The notes beneath the pieces were generated by a model. That model ran no database searches. It was not told where the DNA came from and saw only the letters and a program-made list of their open reading frames with translations. Source: Gracilariopsis chorda (Eukaryota; Rhodophyta; Florideophyceae; Gracilariales; Gracilariaceae). From it: 20,336 bases of DNA. Position numbers and translations under genes: made by a program. Within the stretch, counting starts at the first letter, position 1. Each line of letters starts with the position of its first letter. The stretch is taken from positions 1-20,336 of the forward strand of contig NBIV01000966.1 in the NCBI GenBank assembly GCA_003194525.1, in the 5' to 3' direction. Below, one piece after another: positions 1 through 8,616 of the stretch.

Positions 1-207
1 CGTATTCTCCAGGTGGTCCTGCAAGCAGGTAGAGAAATGCGCGTGCCTCCGCGATCGCTTTCCATCTGAGCCGCTCACCGAAGCGCTATTTTCATTAAAT
101 CCCGTGATTAAATCCTACGCCTGTGTCGGTTGTACTCCATCTTCTGCGTGCGCAAGTCCATGCTGACGGCAATCGACGCACGGCACAGACCACTGCCGCA
201 TTGAGCC

Positions 208-819
208 GTACGACAGGAGGTTGCTCCCAACGGCGGATATGCTCCTATCAACATTGCCAGAAATGTTCCCCGCTCAATCGGGCCTGCCGCCGGCCACTCT
301 TGTTCGGAACCGCGCTGATCATTTCATACAGCTTCTATTGCATTAGTACTTTTACATTAAGCGAAGATGTGTGATTTCATGTGATTTCATCCGTCCAATA
401 ACACCTCCACATGTCTCAATCAATCTGACCCTGACTTGACCAACCCTGCTCTCTATTCGTGCTCAATTTTTGTTTGGTAGGGATTTGCAACAAGAGAAGA
501 AGAAACATTCTTTTAGCGATCATTCCGTTTTTACAAGCTAAGGATGAAGCTCGTTTTGTAGCAAAGGTAAGTGTCAACCCCTGATTTATATGCTCGTACC
601 GCCTCATGAAATCAGAGCAAAGAACACTTAAGGAGCTCGCAATTCGTATCCTGTTCGTCCCTTCTTGGTGTGTTCTTCTATTGTAGACAGAACAATACAG
701 CAAATGGGAAGCAAAACGTAATGGCGGATATCCCTAGCTGGAAGGTAGGGAAAAAGGTGCAAAAGTTTAGGAGTTTCATGCCTCCAGTTAGAGGAGAAGA
801 TCCGGTTTCTTACGATTAA
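208..819 (+). pseudogene. NDUFA13: Broken complex I subunit GRIM-19/NDUFA13 gene with intron(s)
   Basis: GRIM-19 is a small single-pass accessory subunit of mitochondrial complex I. Three blocks appear in the family's order. The first (208-368) holds NGGYAPINIARNVPRS and, after a shift near 285-300, the membrane segment LLFGTALIISYSFY. The second (481-566) ends LLAIIPFLQAKDEARFVAK. The third (687-819) holds MADIPSWKVGKKV and MPPVRGEDP, then TAA at 817. These match the family pattern GGYAP...RN.P, a hydrophobic helix, LLQAE.D and DVPGWKVG...MPP. A perfect donor (AAG|GTAAGT, cut after 566) and a strong acceptor (TTCTTCTATTGTAG, ending 686) separate blocks two and three, and another good acceptor ends at 480. 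No joining of exons avoids all breaks: a shift near 290, another inside block two, another near 715, and an upstream in-frame stop with no start codon. I infer a dead, unprocessed gene copy. Confidence 0.75.
567..686 (+). other. Spliceosomal intron in the GRIM-19 pseudogene
   Basis: The 120-base segment begins GTAAGTGT directly after a GCAAAG exon end and finishes with the pyrimidine-rich acceptor TGTTCTTCTATTGTAG. It interrupts the GRIM-19 reading exactly between the LLQAE-type block and the DVPGW-type block. A second intron probably ends at 480 (CAATTTTTGTTTGGTAG), with branch-like CTGAC/TTGAC at 431-439. Its donor is unclear: candidates are GTGTGA at 369 and GTGATT at 371. Confidence 0.7.
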
Positions 820-1244
820 CGCTTGTACGAGAACAATAACCTTTAGCAGCAGGGTAAAGTAGCTTTCTCATGTTTCAAGACAAAAGAGTGTCAATAGAAT
901 ACATTCTATCAACCTTAATTCTATCAACTGAACCAGAACACATGCAGATGAAACACGATACAGATGTAGTATGAAAGTAGGCACTGTCTACGTCGCGTTT
1001 CAAACAGCGAAAGTCTTCAAAAGCGTGTTCAGAAGTACCGGTGGCTGCACTTCTGCTCCCTCGCCCCACTAGACTGACGTGTTCTTCGCAGAATCCAGCG
1101 TTATCGCGATGTGCTCCCAGAGAATCCCCGGCCTACTTCAATCGTGTGCTTTTCTCACATTCCTGGGCTTTGCAAACTCACAGTTCAAGCGAGCCACAAA
1201 TGTTCAAGCGTTGTAGCAGTACCCGCGTCACCTCTCTGTCCGAA
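820..1244. other. Intergenic stretch, no gene recognised
   Basis: This lies between the GRIM-19 stop and the first recognisable DUF3326 residues. Open frames exist on both strands, but none resembles a known domain. An N-terminal (possibly transit-peptide) part of the DUF3326 gene would be expected in about 1100-1244. It cannot be recognised by motif. Confidence 0.4.
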
Positions 1245-2305
1245 GTCGAGATGCATTGGTTGTGTGTTCGCAGCATACAGCAGTGCTCACAGTCCCCACA
1301 GGTGTTGGGGGTGCCATCGGCGGGTACGCTAGCGATTCACTTCCGGCTGCAAGACTTCCCCCACGCGTCACTGACACGCTCATTACTTACTCGGATGTTC
1401 TGAAAGCGCACTAATGTATTGGCCAATCTCCAATGCGTTATACGTGGAAGGATACGCTCTTGATCGATTTGCTTGTGGAGAAATGGGTCCCAGCCCCAGT
1501 GTCATCTACATCAAATCGTCTCAGAATAGTACTTGATTCAGGCAGGCCCGAAGAGACCATCCTTCGCCATAGATACACCGCAGATGCTGCCCGTGCTACA
1601 TTAGGCTTGGATATCACGCACCGCACAACAACGTATTTTTGACAATTATTTGTCATAATAGCGTCATCGAAGGGAGGCGCTTCATGGGGGATTACCGCTG
1701 ATTCCAGCGGCTTTGTTGCTTTCAGTCCAGCACCTCGAAAAGCATAGCTGTCAGGCTATAGCAGTTGTTTCCCAATTTTCTGAGGAAGATCATGTACAAC
1801 TCGCAAACTACCGATCTGGAAACGCAGTTGATGCGAATTCTGGTGCAGAAGCAGTGATCAGCCATCTTGTAACTCGAAAGTTCCACCTAACATGTGCGCA
1901 TTCTCCACCACTTCAACCGCTGCAAGCAGATGACAGCGTTTCACCAAAGTCAGCAGCGGAAGAGCTTGGCTATACAGTTTTGTCCAGCGTGCTTGTTGAG
2001 CTTTCTCGAGCACCTCATCTGGTTTCCAACAATCGGACGGACGTAGATTCTTCAGTTACTACGGCGGCGAATGTAGCCCTGCAGTGGTGAGGCTACCCAG
2101 TAGAGCCGACATGATGGTGATTGCGGTTAACGAAAATATCACAACACTCGTTGTCAGAGCATCAAGTGCAGGAATTGATGACTCAACGCTAGTTTATGCT
2201 AGAAGTTACGCTGACGCTGCTGGCCTAGTCGCACCACACAGGGCCCGTATAACTATCTCCTCGCTTCAAACATCTGTAGCTCTTTTAAAGATTCATCCAA
2301 TAACA
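1245..2305 (+). pseudogene. Broken DUF3326-family gene
   Basis: The DUF3326 family has no established biochemical function and is found mainly in cyanobacteria and in plants and algae, where it is probably plastid-targeted. Recognisable blocks lie in family order: VLTVPTGVGGAIGGYAS (from 1283), TLITYSDVLKA, ALMYWPISNALYVEGYALDR (about 1409-1468), TADAARATLGLDI (about 1580-1618), AIAVVSQF, GAEAVISHLV, DDSVSPKSAAEELGYTVL and LSRAPHLV (about 1755-2025), then VIAVNENITTLVVRA and RSYADAAGLVAPHRA (about 2108-2255). Reading through requires shifts near 1408, 1520, 1740 and 2090, and there are in-frame stops. No intron boundary explains these shifts. Together the blocks cover most of the family's length, so this is a decayed near-full-length copy. 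The family call rests on recognising several motifs in the right order. No alignment was run. Confidence 0.75.
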
Positions 2306-3560
2306 GCGCCTTCCACGGATAATGCCTTGCTTCGCACTTTTGACACAATACAACGTAGAACAAACTCAGTCCCTCTGCAGCAATCCGCGGATAAGATAAA
2401 TTCGACTTCTTGCATCGCGTATGGCAAGAGACAAAACAGGCTCATCACGAATTTGGTGCGCCCTGATCGCAATCTCCTAGCGACTAACTTTAGAACAAGA
2501 AGATCAGAATACGCAACTCCACCAAGGAAACCATCGAGGTGCCCGAAGCGCTCTATTCTTGAACCCGGAGACAGACCCGTTCCAAAGTTCATGATCACAA
2601 TTTAAGCCAAAGACTAAAGTCCTTTTCGCGCACGTGGGCCCAACAGCTCTTTGTGAAGGGCGCGGATGACAGAAAAAGAAACGGTGCGTTGCATCCGTGT
2701 ATACTGATAGCTGTTGAACTATTTCGCATGCCGATCGGTCAGGGGTTGGTAGATGGTGGTGAAGAAATGTTTCAGTCCTGAGACTCGGCAGAAGTGTTGG
2801 CAAACATCGAGGTGAATTGGGAATCACTGTCCGTGTGGAGATAAGGCGGCAGTCAATACCAAACAAGTGCGCTCCGGGGTCTACGTACATACTACGGCTC
2901 AAAAGCTTTCGAGAACAAAAAGCAAACTAATGAATTTGGAATTCTTTCCTGCTTGGCGGAAGAAGAGCACACGAATAATCGCAAGACTTTTCGTTCGCTC
3001 TAAGCAACGGGGGCATAGTGAAGGGGTGGGTGACATTACTGATCACCACTTGGCATGGCTTAGCGGAGAACAAGTGGGTGGCAGTCAGCAGGAACTTAGG
3101 GCACAAAGCTGACGCGTTTGAGGATGTATCGTTTGCGCGAAAAGAAGACACACAAGTCCTGAAACGAGCTCTACGAATGTTTCGAGACGAGACCGCATTC
3201 AAAACGAGTCACTAACTAAAGTGACTCCCATCACTATAACACAGTCTCCTGGTGACGAAAAACGGTTTCTTGGAGGTGGGAGTGAACTGCAGCCCTCCGG
3301 GCTGCACTTCACTTCCACCACGAGCCTGCCATTTCTAGATATAATAGTAAAGCAGAATCCGAAAAAACGCAGCGGCATTTCTGAGTACAGAGCTATCTGC
3401 AAAACTCTCGGCATTGGTGATGAAAAGAATGAATTTGGGAGCGTCGAGATGCTATGCTAGTCCTGAAGTGTAAGAACGGGCGTCGTGGAGCCAGACCTAG
3501 GCAGCGGAAGATCTCGAGTTTTTCTGACAAATACAATCTCAGGATGAGAGTGACACTGTC
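2306..3560. other. Coding-like debris, not recognised
   Basis: Several open stretches on the plus strand have protein-like composition. One at about 2618-2778 contains KGADDRKRNGALHPCILIA and VELFRMPIGQGLVDGG. Others lie at about 3018-3215 and 3221-3460. They sit in different frames separated by stops, as the identifiable pseudogenes around them do. None matches a domain I can name. This may be another decayed gene. Confidence 0.25.
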
Positions 3561-4310
3561 AAACTAGAACTACCACTGGGCCGAGAGCGACTCTTTATCA
3601 GGCAGCTTCACGCTGCATGGCCAGGATTCATGATGTTGTAAAACTCGAAAAAACAGATGATATGATATGAGGGCTTGATCACCAAACGAGGCTTGAATGC
3701 GAGAGAAAGTTGAGAAGGAGCGATACGTCCTTGAAGGACTCGTGTCTGCATTTAAGTAGAAAGCGTTACCATTTTCGGAGTACGTTTGGTGCGGAAACGG
3801 ATTGCACGTGAGCGCGTTGAGCTGGAGCGTTCGGCATGTTACCAATGATGGCCAGGGTAAATATCGGTCACGTGAGCATTACACTTAGGGTCAGAGCAGA
3901 GGCGTTGGGCAATGCGACGGGTGTGATGTTGGTGCGTGGCAAGGTACTAACTCTCAACCCACCACCTGGCACGTAGTGAGTTGAGAGACCGACCGCGGGG
4001 TGTCACGTGAATCTTGAGACAACGCGTCTTGTAATCTCTACGTAGGTGCATCACAAGCGCGGTACGGCTGAAGCAAGGCTGCCGGAGAGAGATTGCCGAC
4101 AGCGCAAAAGCTGTGGTATCTACATGTTTCCGGGAGAATGCACCGAAACAGGCGCCATCGGTGCGGTAACATTCGTAGTCGATAATCAGCAATACGCGAC
4201 CGAAAGTGCTGACACACAGGTGAACTCGAACACAGTGCCGCTTGGCATGTCAATAGCCGTCACTCTCTCTCGCCAGCGGGCGGCGATCACATTTTCCTTT
4301 TTCAGCCGGC
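3561..4310. other. Intergenic stretch, no gene recognised
   Basis: Short open frames occur on both strands, with no recognisable motif or consistent coding frame. The right part probably contains the promoter and leader of the 4311-6264 gene. Nothing more specific is supported. Confidence 0.35.
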
Positions 4311-6264
4311 TTGAAAAGCGGTCAAAACGACGCCTTAGGGCAGCCGCGCCAAGGACAGTGCCGGTACGAAACCGACGCTGTCACATACGCAGCAGAAATA
4401 AGTGTTGGAGGAGGAGCAAGCCCGCCCGTCCATTCAAAAAGTTACAGCCCGTCACCGACACTCTCCCCCCCCCTCCCTCCATCCAGCGAGCCGTTCGCAC
4501 GCGTTGTACGCACGCTCTCTAGACGTGGCACAACGCGCCACGAACAGCGCACCCCCCGCCACGTGCTCCGGTACCGCACCCAAACTAACGCGAAAAACAG
4601 CATCCGCACGCGAAACGCACGTACCTTCGCACCACCAGCTTCCGTACTTAAAAGAGCGCGCGCCGGCACAGCTCTGCTTCGCCGCCCCACCTCTCTTCGA
4701 AAACGAAGGAAGGCAGAACCTGTGACCCTTCCCATCACCAACTCCGCTTGCACCTCCATCGCTGCAACAACAGCAATACCGGCTCAATCTCTGGCTCGCA
4801 CAAATGAACGTGTGCCCCCCGGCCCCGAGGGCTCACGTGGTCATCAGCCTTCTCCGAAGTACACTCCGCAGCACCCTCAGCAACACCCGCCGCGGCGCCC
4901 TCCGCAGCACCGGACGTACCACACAGCGCCAGACCCAAGCATTCTGCCACCCATGTTCTCTCAAAATGACCATCCCCAGCACCAGTCTGCTCAGCACCAG
5001 CCTGTTCAGCTTCACGTAACGGTCGTGCAGCCTTATTTTCAAAACTGTTGTACGTTCAATGGCTCACCAATCCCTCCGCCCAACTCCCTTTCTACCTCTC
5101 TTTTGCTAGTTGCTGACAAAAAAGTTTTCTTTTCTTCGTTTGCTCAAAATGACCATTTCCAGTACCAGTCTGCTCAGCACCAGCCTGTTCGGCTTCAGGT
5201 AGCGGGGGTGCAGCCTTATGTTCAAAACTGTTGTACGTTCAATGGCTCACCAATCCCTCCGCCCCACCCCCTTTCTACCTCTCTTTTGCCAGCTGCTGAC
5301 AAATAAGATTTTTTTTTTTTTCGTTTCCTTACACACAGACACCTTCAAATTTCACTCCAGCTGCACCGTAAATCTAACCTTTGCTGACGGAGAGGGCTTA
5401 ACTCGAGTCACGTCCTGCCCACAGTCGGGCAATAGAGCCCCTGCCCCCGCGCCAGTTAACCCGATACCGCCCGTGGCGCCTGTGCATCCGGCTGGCCGCA
5501 CGTCTCACCGTGCTCCAACCCTCCAATACGCCCCTGAACAGCGGCCTCCACAGGCCCTCGGTACATTGGCGTCCGTGCCCTCTCTACCTCGGTCTTCGCC
5601 ACTGACGGAACAACCCTGCAAACGCAGCCGTCCGTCCGCACGCACAATGCCCACATCCAACTCCAGCGAGTGTGAGGGTGGCGAAGATGGATTGCATAAC
5701 GTGCGTACCCGCAGCCACGGCTCCACGTCCGCCCATGTGAACGAAGCCAATCTGAATGACTGGGAGGCTGTGGTAGACATGTATTTGCATGGAACCGGTG
5801 CTCCGGACGGTGTGCCGCTGCGCGATCATTGCAAAGGAGACGGTCGTCGTGTGAATGACTACAGACTGCTGGAGAAGCGCTGCACAGTCGGAAAGACGTT
5901 TGAGTTTTTAGGGGCGCCGAGGTTCAAGGCGGCGATCGGCTACCGTTGGGACGGCAACTTGCGCCGAAAGCAGAAATTGTACATTGTGATCAATCGTTGT
6001 CGCGTTGTGAACGCCATGAGGAAGGCGGGTGAGCCCGTACCGGATGACTTTGCGACGCTGGCGGAGATGATTGACACGCGCATTCGCGACAAGGAACGCG
6101 CCAAGGAGGAACGCGAGGCGAAACGCACCGCGGAGCCGAGGTGTCAGGGCTCCATGCCCGACGGATCTACGCGCATTACTGTGATGCCCAGAACTGCGCG
6201 TCAAGGCGAGCGATCGGTAGCTCTCGTGAGACGCACGGACTCCGTGCCACGGAGTGGTAGATAA
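4311..6264 (+). CDS. Hypothetical Pro/Gln-rich protein with basic C-terminal domain, two exons inferred
   Basis: Two long open segments on the plus strand, 4311-5306 and 5218-6264, lie in different frames. A donor CAG|GTAGCG (cut after 5198) and an acceptor CTGCCCACAG (ending 5424) join them in phase 0 without a stop, giving exons 4311-5198 and 5425-6264. The first exon is low-complexity, rich in Pro, Ser, Thr, Gln and Arg, with QHQPVQLH-type repeats. The second starts Pro-rich, then from about 5750 has a folded-looking region with DWEAVVDMYLHG, YRWDG and KQKLYIVINRCRVVN, followed by a Lys/Arg/Glu-rich helix (DKERAKEEREAKR) and a basic tail to TAG at 6262. The pattern W..VVD.Y..G...G.PL, then YRW, then basic residues and IY..I, is reminiscent of the GCR1_C DNA-binding domain. 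That match is weak. The start at 4311 is uncertain, because the true first exon could begin elsewhere. No frameshift was seen, unlike most genes here. Confidence 0.5.
4459..4485 (+). repeat. Pyrimidine tract
   Basis: A nearly pure C/T run (ACTCTCCCCCCCCTCCCTCCATCC) lies within the 5' part of the first exon as drawn. Runs of this kind also sit directly upstream of the start codon at 10849. The true transcription or translation start of the 4311-6264 gene could therefore be near here rather than at 4311. Confidence 0.4.
4955..5326 (+). repeat. Direct tandem duplication, unit 183 bp, two copies
   Basis: TCAAAATGACCAT occurs at 4961 and again at 5144, a period of 183 bases (61 codons, in phase). 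Copy 1 spans about 4955-5137 and copy 2 about 5138-5326. Long shared stretches include CAGTCTGCTCAGCACCAGCC and AAAACTGTTGTACGTTCAAT. The copies differ at scattered positions. One difference matters: CTTCACGTAACG in copy 1 is CTTCAGGTAGCG in copy 2, the inferred splice donor. The duplication therefore covers the exon end, the donor and the first part of the intron, and both copies remain open in the first-exon frame. Confidence 0.9.
5199..5424 (+). other. Inferred intron of the 4311-6264 gene
   Basis: The 226-base segment starts GTAGCG after CAG and ends in CTGCCCACAG. It joins the two reading frames in phase 0. An alternative acceptor (TTTCGTTTCCTTACACACAG, ending 5338) has a better pyrimidine tract, but it leads into a stop when joined to this donor. 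RNA evidence would be needed to choose between them. Confidence 0.4.
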
Positions 6265-6406
6265 CAGCTGCGCTCAAAGGGCGGGAGGTTGTTTGGGTAT
6301 TTTCATTTTTGGGTGTTGGTTTTTGGGGCTAAGAATGAAGCTTTGGATTTCCGCGATGGTGAGCACGTGTGAAGGGCTGTTCTGTTGCTGCGGTCGCTTC
6401 GGCGGC

Positions 6407-6438
6407 TGCGCAGCTGCGCATGTGCGCATGTGCGCGGC
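6407..6438 (+). repeat. Array of 8-bp TGCGCA units
   Basis: TGCGCA begins at 6407, 6415 and 6423 and TGCGCG at 6431, an exact 8-base spacing. The first two units form a perfect 14-base palindrome (TGCGCAGCTGCGCA). The array lies about 140 bases downstream of the 6264 stop, in a GC-rich stretch. It could be a protein-binding array or a simple-repeat expansion. Confidence 0.7.
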
Positions 6439-6623
6439 GCGTCGTGACGCGGGTGCGATGCGGCCGCCATGCGCGCCTCTCATTGGCGCTTCAGCGTCGC
6501 GGCGGCCACAGGCCACCACGGCGGATTACAGCGCTTGTCCGCAGTCGCCCTCTCCGGCGACGAAAGGTAGACGTCTAACCCTTTAGCCATTGCATCACAG
6601 CTTGTGTGCCATACAAATTATCA

Positions 6624-6629
6624 AATAAA
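6624..6629 (+). terminator. Candidate poly(A) signal
   Basis: AATAAA (within TCAAATAAATAAG) lies 360 bases after the stop codon of the 4311-6264 gene. It is the first canonical hexamer I see on the plus strand after that stop. Whether this organism uses the AATAAA signal is unknown. Confidence 0.3.
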
Positions 6630-6639
6630 TAAGCGCTAC

Positions 6640-7469
6640 CCTTGTACGCAGCAGCGTACCGCGCACTGCTTGCACATAGTCTCATATCGCTCCCTCTAAG
6701 AGACCGCGCCGCGAGTTGTGAATTTGCTTCCAACCGCTTTTGCCTCCCCAGCCCGCTTTTGTAGGCAGAATTTCAGCCTGCTGTCGTGCCAAGTGGGACG
6801 GTACCAGCTCCAACGCTGCCAAACGTATCTCTGCAAAAGACGAACGCCGACCGTTTCCGATATCGCTTCATGTTGCAGCTGTCTAGCTCTCAAGCACAAT
6901 TCGACGCTGTTAGTCCGCGCTCGAACGTCTCTCGCGCTTCACCCTTGTAAGGCTCTTCCGTGTAGTTTGCGCTACCAAACTAACCGCCCACATCACACCA
7001 TGTGCTGCGCATGTTTACCCAAAGTTTACGTCCATGTCACAAGTTTGTCGTCCGATGTACTCGTTGCCTATTCTAAAATCTAATTCCATTACCCTCACGC
7101 ACCACGTGCAGCACTACTCACTAATCCAAAAAGTTAAAGGTTCACTCTTAATACGGTATCCACAACGTCAACGAAGAGATTTAACTGACATGTTTTGCTC
7201 AAAGTTCCTTTGCAAGCAATTGTCTGCCTTCAGTGGATGGTTGACTTCCTCCCTTTGTGAGGATGAGTTCCAGCCAGAGCTTAAGAAAGATGATTGCAAG
7301 TTCTCCAAACTGTTCAAAGCTTCGATTTCCATGCACTAACTCACCATATAACGCCGTTTAACCCTTTTTGTAATCTAATATATCCTTCTTGTCCACTAAA
7401 TCCCAGTTCGAGTGCATTCCTCCATCTACCGTTTCTTTTCTCCCCTCTTCCGCTGTTGGGCTGTACCCC
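6640..7469. other. Intergenic stretch, no gene recognised
   Basis: Plus-strand open frames are present (6718-7083 and 7034-7339) but show no domain I recognise. Members of the valyl-tRNA synthetase core that should precede the fragment at 7470 are not visible here, so that pseudogene is truncated at its 5' side. Confidence 0.4.
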
Positions 7470-8150
7470 AGAACTGAACAACACTACGTAATGGATACAT
7501 GTCTTAGTTTTGTACATCCGTTGATGCTACATGTCACAAACGAAATCTGGCATCGCTTCACGCGAGAAGGCAGTGCACAGCAGGCACTAATTATTGCGTA
7601 ATGTCCATCTGGCGGAAGCATTGAGCAAGAGGCTACAGAGCGCTTTGAAAGAATGCAATTTCTGTTTCGCTACATACGAAATGCTAGAGCAGAGTATCAA
7701 GTGGACCATGGTCGACAATTTTATCTCTCAATTCGAACTGACGCCGTCCCAGCGTCGGATGTACATGCCAAGAAGGGGATGCTACTTCTCTGACCAAAGT
7801 TAATTCTGAGAAACTGACGATTAAACTCATTGACGGCGTGGGAGGATCCACTACTGAAACAGATTTCGGCGGCAATGCCCTTCATTTTTACATTGGAACA
7901 ATCTCGGGGGCGTCATACCCATGCCTGATTTGATCGATTTTGAAAAGGAATTGAAGAGGATTGAAAAGCAGTCTGTCAATGTAAAAACTCCAACTGCCTA
8001 GGAAAGAGGATGAGTGCCACTGGGTTTGCGGACAATGCACCTCCCACGGTTTTTGCAAAGATTAGGACATCTGCTGATGAGTTGAATTCACAGCTCACAA
8101 GCCTGATAAAGAGACTGGCAGAAATAGGGGAGTTGACAACCACTGAGTAA
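7470..8150 (+). pseudogene. Broken 3' part of a valyl-tRNA synthetase gene
   Basis: Valyl-tRNA synthetase charges tRNA-Val. Only its C-terminal third is here: the anticodon-binding region and the C-terminal coiled-coil arm. One frame reads VHPLMLHVTNEIWHRF (family HPFMPFVTEELWQRL), then a TAA stop after QQALIIA, then RMQFLFRYIRNARAEY and LSIRTDAVPASDV (family V..IRN.RAEY...P). After a shift near 7790 it continues with LIDFEKELKRIEKQ (family ID.EKE..RLEK). After another shift near 8000 it reads KRMSATGFADNAP and LTSLIKRLAEIGELTTTE, ending TAA at 8148. The two shifts, the internal stop and the missing catalytic domain (no HIGH or KMSKS) show it is dead. No introns are visible in the piece. Confidence 0.8.
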
Positions 8151-8616
8151 AGATTCTTCCTTTCTCAACTTGGCTACGACGACGCCCTGATACAGTGAAC
8201 TGTTGATTCCAGTACTTGCGAACTACTTACACTCATCTGTTGTGCCCCTCTCTCCGTCTCGTTGACGGATCCATTTTGACCAACACGGGTCATCTTTGTA
8301 CAACATGGTTTGCTAATGGGCGCAGTACCTGACGTACCTACCGCCTCTCGTACGGCATGATTCAAGAATCGCTCAGCTGATCCACTCTTGTGCTCTTCGG
8401 TCGTAGTCCGGAGCTCTGTGTAGTATTGATTTTCGGCTCTGTGCGATGGACAAACAACAAAACACGTGATGTCTCGTCAGTTTCCGCTTGAGGAAAAGCT
8501 ACTGACAGCATCTTCCGCTATGCTGGGGAGAAAATTCCCATTCCTTTCTCAACAACGGTACGTTGCAGGGGTCCTGGCCAGATCAATGCCAGGTGCACTG
8601 AAATCAAACCCGTGAA
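8151..8616. other. Gap between two convergent pseudogenes
   Basis: This is the 3' flank of the valyl-tRNA synthetase fragment (plus) and of the phosphoglucomutase fragment (minus). I see no conserved motif. The last residues of the phosphoglucomutase C-terminus may be scattered here but are not recognisable. Confidence 0.4.

Noticed and set aside
1041..1403. 120-codon plus-strand frame overlapping the start of the DUF3326 relic
   Set aside because: The conserved VPTGVGGAIGGYA reading is in a different frame. This one is a shadow.
2306..2605. The open frame after the DUF3326 relic as a C-terminal extension
   Set aside because: Family similarity ends near 2300 and the rest has no motif. It is merely open.
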